Assembly (NCBI GenBank): GCA_947044405.1
Contig: CAMRHE010000503.1
Location: forward strand, 372,001 to 436,000
Length of the DNA stretch: 64,000 nucleotides
Origin: Leptodactylus fallax
Lineage: Eukaryota > Chordata > Amphibia > Anura > Leptodactylidae
Direction of reading: 5' to 3'
The position numbers were made by a program, and so were the translations under genes. Shown here in pieces: positions 10,655 through 22,402 of the stretch. A model generated the notes under the pieces. It did no database searches. It saw only the letters and a program-made list of their open reading frames with translations, and was not told the DNA's origin. The stretch's first letter is position 1. Each line of letters starts with the position of its first letter.

Positions 10655-12221
10655 CAGTCATGGCCAAAAGTTTTGAGAATGACACAAATATTATATTTTC
10701 ACATGATCTGCTGCCCTCTGGTTTTTATGTGTGTTTGTCAGATGTTTTTATCACATACAGAAATATAATTGCATTCATATTATGAGTAACAGAAGCTTAT
10801 ATTGACAGTTAGAATGAGTTAATGCAGCAAGTCAATATTTGCAGCGTTGACCCTTCTTCTTCAGGACCTCTGCAATTCTCCTTGGCATGCTCTCAATCAA
10901 CTTCTGGACCAAATCCTGACTGATAGCAGTCCATTCTTGCAGAATCAATGCTTTAATTTTGTCTGAATTTGTTGGTTTTTGTTTGTCCACCCGTCTCCTG
11001 ATGATTGACCACAAGTTCTCAATGGGATTAAGATCTGGGGAGTTTCCAGGCCATGGACCCAAAATCTCTATGTTTTGTTCCCTGAGCCATTTAGTTATCA
11101 CCTTTGCTTTATGGCAAGGTGCTCCATCATGCTGGAAAAGGCATTGTTGAGCGCCAAACTGCTCTTGGACGGTTGGGAGAAGTTGTTCTTGGAGGACATT
11201 CTGGTACCATTCTTTATTCATGGCTGTGTTTTTAGGCAAGACTGTGAGAGAGCCGATTCCCTTGGCTGAGAAGCAACCCCACACATGAATGGTTTCAGGA
11301 TGCTTTACAGTTGGCATGAGACAAGACTGGTGGTAGCGCTCACCTCTTCTTCTCCGAATAAGCTGTTTTCCAGATGTTCCAAACAATCGAAAAGGGGATT
11401 CATCAGAGAAAATGACTTTACCCCAGTCCTCAGCAGTCCACTCCCTGTACCTTTTGCAGAATATCAGTCTGTCCCTGATGTTTTTTCTGGAGAGAAGTGG
11501 CTTCTTTGCTGCCCTCCTTGAGATCAGGCCTTGCTCCAAGAGTCTCCGCCTCACAGTGCGTGCAGATGCACTCACACCTGCCTGCTGCCATTCCTCAGCA
11601 AGCTCTGCACTGCTGGTAGCCCGATCCCGCAGCTGAAACACTTTTAAGAGACGGTCCTGCCGCTTGCTGGTCTTTCTTGGGCGCCCTGGAGCCTTTTTGG
11701 CACCAATGGAACCTCTCTCCTTGAAGTTCTTGATGATGCGATAGATTGTTGACTGAGGTGCAATCTTTCTAGCTGCAATACTCTTCCCAGTTAGGCCATT
11801 TTTGTGCAGTGCAATGATGACTGCACGTGTTTCTTTAGAGATAACCATGGTTAACAGAAGAGAAACAATGATGGCAAGCACCAGCCTCCTTTTAAAGTGT
11901 CCAGTGGTGTCATTCTTACTTAATCATGACAGATTGATCTCCAGCCCTGTCCTCATCAACACCCACACCTGTGTTAATGGAGCAATCACTGAAACGATGT
12001 TAGGTGGTCCTTTTAAGGCAGGGCTGCAATGATGTTAAAATGTGTTTTGGGGGATAAAGTTCATTTTCTAGGCAAATATTGACTTTGCAAGTAATTGCTG
12101 TTAAGCTGATCACTCTTTATAACATTCTGAAGTATATGCAAATTGCCATTAGAAAAACTGAAGCAGTAGACTTTGTAAAAATTAATATTTGTATCATTCT
12201 CAAAACTTTTGGCCATGACTG
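10655..12221 (-). mobile_element. Tc1/mariner copy B (DD35E family), complete
   Basis: Length 1567 bp with TA at 10653-10654 and 12222-12223. The terminal repeats are about 39 bp with one mismatch. It sits in ptgs1 intron 4. Length and structure are identical to copy C. Confidence 0.95.
10832..11848 (-). CDS. Tc1 transposase, copy B (DD35E, intact)
   Basis: 338 codons from MVISKETRAV. The ATG at 11848 has a strong context (AACCATGG); an in-frame ATG at 11881 would add 11 hydrophobic residues and is less likely. Order: paired-like helix-turn-helix DNA-binding domain (about 1-120), GRPR at 55-58, DDE domain with D149 (FSDES), D241 (QHDG) and E277 (NPIENLW). The D241-E277 spacing of 35 intervening residues defines DD35E. 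No stop or frameshift is present. It binds the terminal repeats and performs cut-and-paste into TA. It differs from copy C at six residues. It could be active or recently active. Confidence 0.93.
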   Translation of the reverse strand: MVISKETRAVIIALHKNGLTGKSIAARKIAPQSTIYRIIKNFKERGSIGAKKAPGRPRKTSKRQDRLLKVFQLRDRATSSAELAEEWQQAGVSASARTVRRRLLEQGLISRRAAKKPLLSRKNIRDRLIFCKRYREWTAEDWGKVIFSDESPFRLFGTSGKQLIRRRRGERYHQSCLMPTVKHPETIHVWGCFSAKGIGSLTVLPKNTAMNKEWYQNVLQEQLLPTVQEQFGAQQCLFQHDGAPCHKAKVITKWLREQNIEILGPWPGNSPDLNPIENLWSIIRRRVDKQKPTNSDKIKALILQEWTAISQDLVQKLIESMPRRIAEVLKKKGQRCKY

Positions 12222-12715
12222 TATATACATATAAATACATCTCATCTGACACCAGAACCAAGATTCTATGCTTTGTAGTGAGCTATAAGAGTTTGAAATG
12301 ATACCCCCCCCTACCCTCAGCGTCTCTGAATTAGAGCCATACTCACCTGTACTCAGGATGCCAATAGGGAAACAAGGGACAGAAAGTCGATTTCAGGATT
12401 TCGCATAAACTGTATTAATGACATGAATGCTGCCAGAAAATCCAAAGTTGTCTGAAAGTTTATTACACTTTAAAGTATTGTATAAGATTACTATAAAGAT
12501 AAATTAAGAAGAGGATTTTAATAATATTGTTTGCCTTAACATTATCCCTGTTCAGCAGCCCTTTGGCCACCCGCTGTGCAGGAGATTGCAGCACGACCCC
12601 ATTCACTATAACAAAACCATTGCTACAGAACTTTCATATCACGATCATATCAGAAAGTGACATCACATCCTAGGGGTATGGTACAAGATGGAAATAAACC
12701 TTGAAACAAGAATTC

Positions 12716-13002
12716 TTAAAAGGGTTAGAGTGGCTTTCCAGGTTAAAAATATTTTAGATCGATGGAGGTCCGACACCTGCCCCACCAGTTAGCTGTTAAC
12801 AGGGAACACAAGGTGCCAACACAGGGAAGGGAACCAGAAGTACAGCGTCTGCTGCTCAGTATCCATTAAAGTACACAAGGATTCTGCCAGCGCTGTGGTT
12901 GCTGATCTCCAGTAATTGTTGGGGGTGCAGCGTGTCAGGTCCCCACCAATCTGATACTGATCACCTGCCGTAAGGATAGGCAGTATCTTTAACCCTGTTT
13001 AA
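12716..13002. mobile_element. TTAA-flanked MITE, family 1 copy b
   Basis: TTAA at both ends, inverted ends aaagggtt...aaccctgt, and internal ggaggtccgacacct and ctgatactgatcacctgccg blocks match copies a, c and d. Confidence 0.65.
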
Positions 13003-13109
13003 CCTGTACACTGTGGAAGAGTTAGCAGATGCAAGACAGCAGTGCAGCAGTGTCTATTTAAATACATTAAATAAGTATATAAAAAAAACTAAACTCAACC
13101 CCCCCCCCC

Positions 13110-13585
13110 CCCCCCCCCACCCACCCATAAATTCATAGAGCAAGTGCAGGGAACAAACTTTGCAATATACTTCATTAAAGAAAAGGGTCTGTGTCTTTAA
13201 CTATTACTCCTGCTGTCTTCTCCCTTCTTATCTAAGTGATTTCAGTTCATACTCAGTACACAAGCAGAATAATTTACAATGAAGTCTATGGAGAGTGGAG
13301 GGGGGAGGAGAGAGACAGATTATAAGGAGTCCACAGCATTAAATGAGTCATTCCTGTCAGGAGAAGGCTGGATATTAATTCCTGATAACCCAGCTGTTTT
13401 GTGAAAGAAAACTGTCTCTCTATAGTGCAGATATTTCTCTTTCTCCTTTTTCTCCCCCTCCCATTTCCACAGACATCTATTGTATGGATTTGATCAGTGG
13501 CAGAAGGAGCAAAACAGGAACTTTTCTTTAATAAAGTATATTACAAAGTTTGTTATCTTCACCTGCACTATGGAATTATGAAAAA
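13110..13585. mobile_element. Foldback MITE next to a poly-C tract
   Basis: Inverted arms of about 70 bp: ttcatagagcaagtgcaggg, then acaaactttgcaatatactt, reappear inverted at 13500-13580 as aagtatattacaaagtttgt and cacctgcactatggaatt. A C-rich run at about 13099-13120 abuts the left side. Confidence 0.6.
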
Positions 13586-13755
13586 AATAAAAGTATATTT
13601 ACACTTTGACAAAAAATAAAAATAGAAACACCATTACCCCGCTCACATCACAGGTACTAGGCCCACCTCCGTCAACACAAAACTGTCACCTATCTAAAGT
13701 CATAGAGAGGGAAAACTTTTAAGAAAGTTTAATAGCTCTTTGTCCTATAAAGAAA

Positions 13756-14171
13756 ACAATTGAAGAACACACAGAAGAGTTTTCCTACCCTTATTTTTAC
13801 ATTTTCATGGGTATTGAAAAAAAAAAATTGCAAAATAAAATAAAAAATAAAGCCCTATCACTGAAAAAAGATGCAAAAATTTTTTGATAAATACTTTTAA
13901 TACTTAAACCAGGAAGTGCTGCATCCGCCCGACGCACGTTTCGCCTATACAGGATTTGTCCAGGGACTTGGTCTGTATAGGTGAAACGCGTGTCTGGTAG
14001 ACGCAGCACTCCCTGGTTTAAGTATTAAAAGTATTTATCAAAAAATGTTTGCATCTTTTTTCAGTGATACATAGGGCTTTATTTTTATTTTATTTAGCAA
14101 TTTTTTTTTTCAATATCCATGAAAATGTAAAAATAAGGGGAGGAAAACTCTTCTGTGTGTTGTTCAATTGT
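13756..14171. repeat. ~197-bp-arm palindrome, Penelope-like
   Basis: The two arms are inverted copies over nearly their whole length, with about 20 bp between them. The arms end with cctggtttaagtattaaaag and a GAAAC-GCGT-GTC segment (about 13983-13994), the 3' half of a type I hammerhead ribozyme. The left arm carries the mirror image as GAAAC-GTGC-GTC. The CTGATGA half is not preserved. It may be the palindromic end of a Penelope-like element. No coding sequence is seen. Confidence 0.55.
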
Positions 14172-14667
14172 CTAAGTATTTATATGTATGGCATTTTCAG
14201 TTGCTTACTATCATGGTTGATGTGGCCCCTCTTTATTTTTGATTGTAGCACTGGTATGCTTTATATTATTGGAGGCTTGTATCATTCGCTATGTATATAA
14301 GACTTACATGTAATTCTATGGATTTCCTTACATCATGTAATTGGTGTTTTTACTTGGGTCTGTTGCTGCGACTTTACTGTGGGCATTGCCGTAATCTAGA
14401 TTGCATTTATATTTTTCCTCCCCTTTATATGTCTTTATGCTATTCAATTTTTCACATAATTTTATTATGTACTAATAAATATGTTCTATTTTTAGAAATG
14501 TGTGGGACTTCTTTGTATGTCTTACCTAGTACTATGTCAAAATAGATCTGATAGTGCTGTTATATATCTATGAACCAAGAAGCTCAGGATGAACAATGTC
14601 TTTCAAATAGGAAGATGCTGCAGTGAGCAGAACTGTGGGTGCCAATAGAAATGACTGTAATGTTAAG

Positions 14668-14830
14668 GTCCTACATTGCAGAAAAGCGTTTTTTGTTTTG
14701 TTTTTTGCAGACTTTGCTGCGTTTTTTTGAGCCAGTGGAGTGGAATAAACAGAAGAGAAACATCTTTTATATTTCCTATTCCTTTTCAAGCCATTCTTGA
14801 CTTTGGCTGAAGAAAATTTCCACAATTTAG
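14668..14830. mobile_element. MITE family 3 fragment
   Basis: Related to other family 3 copies by 'ttgcagaaaagcg', 'tattccttttcaagcc' and a 'gaaaatttccaca' arm. Degraded. Confidence 0.45.
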
Positions 14831-15556
14831 GGAGTTTGCCTAAATGTGATTTTCATCAAAAAGTGATATTACATCTGTAAATACTATTTTACAACATTCC
14901 TGCACTTTTTATGTGTAACCTGTTGGATTATTGATATTTCCCAAGGCAGCTGTTTCCACATCTAGATTTTTTTCACTTTACAGGAGACCTGAAGTCATCG
15001 CCTCATTGAGTACAGGGCTCCCACACCTTGCGGAGTCATGGAGGCAAGTATCTGCAGATTCCTGGGCTGCTGCAAGATCAACAAACTGTTATATGATAAC
15101 CAAGATAATAAATGGTTGAGAAGAAACCTCACACTCAGAGCGAACAGAACATTTTTCTGTAATTGCATCATGCCTGGATAGTGAGGAAATGTTCCCCGCA
15201 TACGCAAAGAGGAATCAACAGCAGAAGTGACCTGTATGTTGTATAAACACTAGTGGGCGTCATCTTAAGCTCCTGTCTGGGTGCAGACACAACATTTAGT
15301 CATTGGTAGACCCTGCCCTAGCCAGAAGATTTACCAATATCCTGTTTTATAATCCTAGAGGGAAAATATCAGGTTAAAGCCTCCAGCAATAGAAAGATGC
15401 AGCAACCTTACCACCTCTGCACACATGGAACAGATGAATCCCCCTGTATGTATCCATGTACAATAACCTACAATAAAGAAGTGACCTATACACACCCACT
15501 CAATCCCTCGGCCACTCCGCTCCTGCAACAACGATATCACAGACTCCATTCACATG

Positions 15557-16744
15557 TGGAAGAGTGAAGAAATCAGGTGATACCTTTTAGAGGCTAACTG
15601 AGTATATTTATAAGTAATCTTTCAGAAGTGCAAGCTTCCTTCATCAGACATGGTGTTAAACAAGAACTGAAAATTCACAGATTTTTATACACATGGTCTT
15701 CAAAGGATTTTAGAGTCCTTAAAAAAACCCAAAACAAAATGCAATCTAAGTAGAGAAGTTATTTACAACCGGTCAAAAATCAATCTGGAAAGTTGTGGTG
15801 CGTGACAGAGGGATCTGTTATCTCTTTGCTCTCAGGAGGTGATTTGTGACCCTCACAGTTCATACATAGTGTGACATGAAGCTGGCATGAATATTAAGTC
15901 CAAATTGCAGAGTTTTAAATTTTTGCATAAACTTGTACTCCCATTGTTTCCTCTCCTCCTGCGTCTTAAACTGTTCCATTAAAACCACAACCCGCAAATC
16001 TTCAATAGAGTGGCACATCCACACCGCTGACAGTGTACCTATCCCACAGTCACAACAGGTGCACAGAATTAGGGGGACATTTTCCTGCAGGTCTTTCAAT
16101 GTGGTGTACCTCATAATGTGTGTGCAATGTCCCACCACAGGCCTCTATGTGGGGGAAACAGGGCAGAGACTTAGTCAGCGAATGAACTCACACAGATCCA
16201 ATATTAATAACAGCAGAACCGATCTCCCAGTGGCCGCACATTTCTCCAGAGAAAACCACTCTATTGAAGATTTGCGGGTTGTGGTTTTAATGGGACAGTT
16301 TAAGACGCAGGAGGAGAGGAAACAATGGGAGTACAAGTTTATGCAAAAATTTAAAACTCTGCAATTTGGACTTAATATTCATGCCAGCTTCATGTCACAC
16401 TATGTATGAACTGTGAGGGTCACAAATCACCTCCTGAGAGCAAAGAGATAACAGATCCCTCTGTCACGCACCACAACTTTCCAGATTGTTTTTTGACCGG
16501 TTGTAAATAACTTCTCTACTTAGATTGCATTTTGTTTTGGTTTTTTTTAAGGACTCTAAAATCCTTTGAAGACCATGTGTATAAAAATCTGTGAATTTTC
16601 AGTTCTTGTATAACACCATGTCTGATGAAGGAAGCTAGCACTTCTGAAAGCTTACTTATAAATATACTCAGCCTCTAAAAGGTATCGCCTGATTTCTTCA
16701 CTCTTCCACTACTTTCAATGGCTAACACGGTACAACATTATACT
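15557..16744 (+). mobile_element. Penelope-like retroelement, inverted dimer
   Basis: Two inverted arms (15556-16013 and 16256-16709, about 455 bp each, few mismatches) flank a unique 242-bp centre. A 12-bp target duplication tccattcacatg lies at 15545-15556 and 16745-16756. The right arm plus the centre encode a GIY-YIG domain on the plus strand; the left arm repeats its C-terminal part and 3' UTR on the minus strand. Partial inverted copies at one end are typical of Penelope-like elements. Each arm has a CTGATGA...GAAA segment (16622-16649, mirror 15620-15647). Confidence 0.85.
16014..16409 (+). CDS. GIY-YIG endonuclease domain of Penelope-like element
   Basis: 132 codons, the C-terminal part of a reverse transcriptase/endonuclease polyprotein; the RT part is absent. 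The usual GIY is NVVYLI, YIG is LYVGETG, followed 9 residues later by Arg in LSQRMNSHR and a Glu in QWEYKF: the family's catalytic Tyr, Arg and Glu. Cysteines (SCRS, CVQC) precede the second motif, as in metazoan Penelope-like proteins. The open frame extends upstream to 15933, but that part is antisense of the left arm and not real coding sequence. The nuclease nicks target DNA for primed reverse transcription. This copy is 5'-truncated and cannot move by itself. Confidence 0.85.
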   Translation, partial: HIHTADSVPIPQSQQVHRIRGTFSCRSFNVVYLIMCVQCPTTGLYVGETGQRLSQRMNSHRSNINNSRTDLPVAAHFSRENHSIEDLRVVVLMGQFKTQEERKQWEYKFMQKFKTLQFGLNIHASFMSHYV

Positions 16745-16944
16745 TCCATTCACATGAGCACTGTAGCCAGTCACATGCCATACATACGGTAATTTTAGTT
16801 GTGACCATTAAAACCAACAGTACAATGAATAACGTCCATGATGTAATTGCTGCAAGACTGGTGGGGGAGCAAAAAGGTCAGTATAGGTTATTTTTTTTTA
16901 TTGTATACCATTTTCTTCTCTTTTCCAGATCTCCGACAACCCCT

Positions 16945-17236
16945 TTAGGCTGAAGCCCCACCTGGGGTAAACGCCAAGGCAAAAACTGCAGCGTTTTACA
17001 GTCCCTGCAAAGTGGATGGGATTCTAGCGAATCCCATTCACACATTGCAAAAAATACCCACAGTGGAAATGCTGCTATTTCCAAAGCTGCCATGTTTTCA
17101 GAAATCACAGAATGTCAATTATACCTATGGAAACGTTTTTTGTTAACGACTCTGTGGGAAAAACCGTGATGAGTTTCCGCCGCAGTTTTTCCCACAGCAC
17201 TTTTTAGCTGTGGCCCGCTATGTGGGGCCTTAACCT
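16945..17236. mobile_element. MITE family 3, near complete
   Basis: Inverted ends ttaggctgaagccccacctg and cgctatgtggggccttaacc. Internal arms pair aaaaactgcagcg with ccgcagtttttccc. Confidence 0.65.
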
Positions 17237-17559
17237 TAATCGGAAATCAGATTATACCTTAGACCCATTTCAATCAACTTGTTAGCAAAACAAGCAGTGG
17301 GTCTGAAATAGGACGAACTGAGAAAGTAGACATTAAGCCTAATATACACACAAACACCCCACTGGTCACCAAATAATGCCTTTTGGACCAAATACTAATT
17401 TTATAAAAATATGGAAGATAGATTCACTATGCAGTGCCAGAGAGTGTATACCTGGGGAAGGAGCTAAGTGGGTGTCCGAGACGTAAAGAGGACCTTTCAT
17501 ATCCTCTTATATACTTCTAGAAAGTTGACAATGCGCTGAATTCAGTACGCAGAAAAATA

Positions 17560-17742
17560 CATTTAGTGGAATTGCTGCGATTTCCAAAACCGGAAACGCC
17601 GGCGGTTTCCCTATTGAAGCAGAAAGTCTGCGGACTTTCTGTGAAAAGTACTGCAGGAAAAACTGCAATGCGTTTCCTTCTCGGGTTTTTCCTGCAACGC
17701 TTTTTTTTGCTGCGGCCCGCTACGTGGGGCCTTAGGCTTAAA
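17560..17742. mobile_element. MITE family 3, partial
   Basis: The right end cgctacgtggggccttaggc and internal gtttttcctgcaacgc match the previous copy. The left end is lost; before it (17491) is a fragment reading aaagaggacctttcatatcc, the terminal motif of the 52-kb TTAA foldback. Confidence 0.6.
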
Positions 17743-17865
17743 CTGACAGTCCAAAGATCCACCAGCATAAACCAGCACTATAACAGGCAAAGCATGACAT
17801 ACACATGTAATAAAATATGCATAACTGGACTGCAGTGAAGAAAGGCTTTGTGCATCTTACTGTAC

Positions 17866-18009
17866 CTTTTGTCCCCATCGGTGTAGGGCAGTCTTCAGGC
17901 ACAGGCGGGAGCACTCTTGTGAAATAGCTGACATTGGAATAAGATTCCCAGCTGATGTAACCATGTGCTGAAGTATACGTCGGAGGACTTGGTATCAAAT
18001 TGGATCTCA
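17866..18009 (-). CDS. ptgs1: ptgs1 exon (family exon 4)
   Basis: A 144-bp exon with acceptor aaatctag|TGAG and donor ACAAAAG|gtacag. With the split codon it reads [20 protein letters not shown], then [14 protein letters not shown], then [15 protein letters not shown]. This segment links the membrane-binding domain to the catalytic domain. SNVSY is an N-glycosylation sequon and CPTPMGTKG is strongly conserved in COX-1. RSNLIPSPP and MGTKG distinguish it from PTGS2 (SHLI, LGVKG types). The 144-bp length and phase match the family. Confidence 0.96.
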
Positions 18010-18330
18010 CTAGATTTTTTTTGTTAAATACAATGACAAAGATTTATTTTATTATTGCTATGGTTACATTTTATTATATGAGCATATCTTTCCAGGGAAA
18101 TAAAGGGAAGTTCAAAAGTTCATTATTTCAATTTGCAAATTGGAAATTTCTAGGACCACAAATATAAAACTTTTACAACCAGTTGCCATAAACACATTTA
18201 CCAATGAAACCACTACCCCAAATATTCTCCCCAGAAAAACCTTTATCCCCAGAATTTGGATAAGGTTTGTCTGTGACCCAAGGCTCCATGGGCAGATATG
18301 TACATTATACAGTGATGAGTAAGACCTTAC

Positions 18331-18471
18331 CTGTTAAAACAAGCTGTACAAGTTTATCACGGATAAACGTATCATTTATGAAATCCCAAAACCATTTGAA
18401 CCGGGTCAGGATGTAGTGGTAAAATGAAGGGCTTGGGCGTAAAAAATGGCGAATACTTGTTAAGAGTTCAG
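18331..18471 (-). CDS. ptgs1: ptgs1 exon (family exon 3)
   Basis: A 141-bp exon with acceptor tctcttacag|CTGA and donor TTAACAG|gtaagg. It reads PELLTSIRHFLRPSPSFYHY, ILTRFKWFWDFINDTFIRD and KLVQLVLT. This is the membrane-binding domain, a set of short amphipathic helices that insert into one leaflet of the ER or nuclear membrane and form the mouth of the arachidonate channel. NDTF is a glycosylation sequon at a site known in the family. The intron to exon 4 is only 321 bp. Confidence 0.95.
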
Positions 18472-18717
18472 CTGTAAGAGAAATAAAATGTAGTTCATGA
18501 ATACTGTATATAAGTGGTATCAACACAAATAACTATGCATATGTCATTCACTTCCAAACCATACATTATACAACAGGTTGGGACATTGTGGTGATCACCC
18601 ACGCTGATGTTATGGCAAGTGGTAAATATAGGCATATGTGGTTCACTGTATTACTCCAAGACGTTATCTCCACCAATACCAGCTCAGCATAATTCAATAC
18701 ACGCCGCTCCACTGATT

Positions 18718-18926
18718 TTGGCGTAGTTGAAATTTTTTCTCCAGCTCCCACCATTCCTGAGCAATCATGTCTGTTAGTTTCAGCACAATTATGCTGCCTG
18801 CTGTGAGGTGGAAGGTCCCATCATGTTTGCTTTGGCCCAGGGACAGTAGTGAGCATAATTGTGCTGAAACTAACAAAGGATTGTTCAGGAATGGTGGGGG
18901 CTACAGAAAGTTCCAACTGCACTGAA
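18718..18926. mobile_element. Foldback MITE (tttcagcacaattatgct type)
   Basis: Arms gttagtttcagcacaattat and ataattgtgctgaaactaac, with outer gctcccaccattcctgagca and its inverse, surround a short loop. A truncated second copy lies at about 28260-28397. Confidence 0.7.
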
Positions 18927-19481
18927 ATCAGAAGAGCACTATCTAGAGGGATGCAAACAGTTGGGGTTAGTGGAGGTGATGAAAGGTCCTCTTTACAGGA
19001 AGACTATTTTGAACTTGGTGTCTGATCTGCAAGCAACGTATTACTGTGGGAGAACCTGAGCAGATAGGAAAAGATTCAGTATAACTTGTCATTTATTTAT
19101 TTATATCTCTCTATGCCTAGGAGTCCACTGGGCGGTCCTCTTGAATGATTGGCAATCTTCCCTTTATATCTGTGCATGCAACCGGCTGTTGATCACTGAG
19201 TCAGACCACCCTCTGGACTACTAAGCTTACAATGAACAGACATGTACCTGAATAAATTCCAAGTTCCACTGATTTTCTTCCTACAAAACTATATATCAAT
19301 GTACTCAGCTCTTTCCTCTGTAACATGCTACCTTCAGATCAGAGACCATGTTCCACCTGATAGGTTCACTTAAAGGGTCTTCCCCAAAATCAACATTTAT
19401 CACCTACTTATAGGATAGATGATAAAGTCTTGAAGGCTCGGGCCCCACTACTTGTAGTACCTGCCCGCTGCCTGATAGCCT

Positions 19482-19836
19482 TTAAGGCTATGTTCTCACT
19501 ACCGTCAGTGAAGGCCATTGCTCTAATTTGTCATAGGATCAGAGCAACAGACAAACACTGACAATGATTTAGACGAAGCATCCTCCGTCTGCATCCATCT
19601 CCAATTCCTGCAATGTTAAAAACAAGAGGAAAGATTTCTTCTATCATGTTTGTTTACTACAGAAGAGAAAGTCTTACCTGCAGTGCTATTTCTTTAGTCA
19701 GACAAGACGGAAGAATGGAATGAAATGGAGGGGGCTCCATCTGTATTGGTCTGTTGACATTTCAGTCTATTGCTCTGATCCTATGATAGATCAGGGCACC
19801 TGACTTCAATGACGGCAGTGTGAACATTGCCTAACA
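19482..19836. mobile_element. Foldback MITE (ggctatgttctcactacc type)
   Basis: The left end taaggctatgttctcactac and the right end gcagtgtgaacattgcctaa are inverted relatives. Internal arms carry gctctgatcctatgatagat and its partner. Confidence 0.6.
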
Positions 19837-19839
19837 TAT

Positions 19840-20836
19840 CAGGAAGGAAATAAACCAATGTGGCGAGATCATGAACTGTATATAGGGAAAATGTCATGGC
19901 ATGCTATAACACTAGAATTAGGCATGTCACAAATACTCACACATAACTGAATTACACATAAATGATCACATGTGATATGTGTCTTTGTATTGCCAATTTA
20001 CAAACTACTACAAAGTCTTCACCTTATTCTATCAAATGATACTGTATTGTATGTCATGGACTTGATGAATTCATATTCTATAGGTATTTTCTATACCTAC
20101 AGACACATATAGAACATGACTGATCAACAGCAACCACTCATGGCAAGCATAATAATAAAACATTCATGAATATTCCTCAAGATTGTCTTCGATACAATTC
20201 AGTCACACAATATAGCCATAATTTCTCCCATCCAGGACGATTTTGTGTAATCCATCACCGCTTGAGTTCCATTTTTTAGCTCTTATGATTCAATAGTAAA
20301 ATCAGAATTCCTAAGAAGTAAACTGAGCCTTAGAGACCTTCACAATTGGGCAGATTTATAATGAATATGCACCCGAATTTTGGTGTAATTTTCACCAAAA
20401 CTGATGTTTCTCCCTTGCAACACATTTATTATATGTTTTAGACACTAAATCCGCCTTACCTGACCGGGGTGCCTGATTTATTGAAAAGGAGTTGTAGTTT
20501 ACTGGGAAAGGCCGGGCCGAAGATGAAACATTGTGAACACAAGCCGACTAATAAGAGGTATAAAATTAGACTATAGTAAATGAAGAAATGTACAAATTGG
20601 GCACTGCTGACAATAATAGTCAAGAATGTCCAGAATACAGTGGAGGATTTTTTGATATTGTAGGTTTTGTATTATGGTACGGAAACAGTTCTATCATCGG
20701 GCCAGATAAAATCATCACTGGTTCAGTGCCAAAATATGTAGCCTACGATAGCAACAAAGAATCCTTTACTGAACCTTCTGCATTCTGAACCATCATTGTC
20801 AACAGCCCCTGGCTCCTACATTTCTTCGTTTATATA
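19840..20836. other. ptgs1: ptgs1 intron 2 spacer
   Basis: Unique-looking AT-rich intron sequence. I recognise no gene or repeat. Confidence 0.5.
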
Positions 20837-20838
20837 TA

Positions 20839-22402
20839 CAGTCATGGCCAAAAGTTTTGAGAATGACACAAATATTATATTTTCACATGATCTGCTGCCC
20901 TCTGGTTTTTATGTGTGTTTGTCAGATGTTTTTATCACATACAGAAATATAATTGCATTCATATTATGAGTAACAGAAGCTTATATTGACAGTTAGAATG
21001 AGTTAATGCAGCAAGTCAATATTTGCAGTGTTGACCCTTCTTCTTCAGGACCTCTGCAATTCTCCCTGGCATGCTCTCAATCAACTTCTGGACCAAATCC
21101 TGACTGATAGCAGTCCATTCTTGCAGAATCAATGCTTTAATTTTGTCTGAATTTGTTGGTTTTTGTTTGTCCACCCGTCTCTTGATGATTGACCACAAGT
21201 TCTCAATGGGATTAAGATCTGGGGAGTTTCCAGGCCATGGACCCAAAATCTCTATGTTTTGTTCCCTGAGCCATTTAGTTATCACCTTTGCTTTATGGCA
21301 AGGTGCTCCATCATGCTGGAAAAGGCATTGTTGAGCTCCAAACTGCTCTTGGACGGTTGGGAGAAGTTGCTCTTGGAGGACATTCTGGTACCATTCTTTA
21401 TTCATGGCTGTGTTTTTAGGCAAGACTGTGAGAGAGCCGATTCCCTTGGCTGAGAAGCAACCCCACACATGAATGGTTTCAGGATGCTTTACAGTTGGCA
21501 TGAGACAAGACTGGTGGTAGCGCTCACCTCTTCTTCTCCGAATAAGCTGTTTTCCAGATGTTCCAAACAATCGAAAAGGGGATTCATCAGAGAAAATGAC
21601 TTTACCCCAGTCCTCAGCAGTCCACTCCCTGTACCTTTTGCAGAATATCAGTCTGTCCCTGATGTTTTTTCTGGAGAGAAGTGGCTTCTTTGCTGCCCTC
21701 CTTGAGACCAGGCCTTGCTCCAAGAGTCTCCGCCTCACAGTGCGTGCAGATGCACTCACACCTGCCTGCTGCCATTCCTCAGCAAGCTCTGCACTGCTGG
21801 TAGCCCGATCCCGCAGCTGAAACACTTTTAAGAGACGGTCCTGCCGCTTGCTGGTCTTTCTTGGGGGCCCTGGAGCCTTTTTGGCACCAATGGAACCTCT
21901 CTCCTTGAAGTTCTTGATGATGCGATAGATTGTTGACTGAGGTGCAATCTTTCTAGTTGCAATACTCTTCCCAGTTAGGCCATTTTTGTGCAGTGCAATG
22001 ATGACTGCACGTGTTTCTTTAGAGATAACCATGGTTAACAGAAGAGAAACAATGATGGCAAGCACCAGCCTCCATTTAAAGTGTCCAGTGGTGTCATTCT
22101 TACTTAATCATGACAGATTGATCTCCAGCCCTGTCCTCATCAACACCCACACCTGTGTTAATGGAGCAATCACTGAAACGATGTTAGGTGGTCCTTTTAA
22201 GGCAGGGCTGCAATGATGTTGAAATGTGTTTTGGGGGATAAAGTTCATTTTCTAGGCAAATATTGACTTTGCAAGTAATTGCTGTTAAGCTGATCACTCT
22301 TTATAACATTCTGGAGTATATGCAAATTGCCATTAGAAAAACTGAAGCAGTAGACTTTGTAAAAATTAATATTTGTATCATTCTCAAAACTTTTGGCCAT
22401 GA

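Noticed and set aside
15933..16013. N-terminal part of the 158-codon frame before the GIY-YIG domain
   Set aside because: It is antisense of the duplicated left arm and so not original coding sequence.
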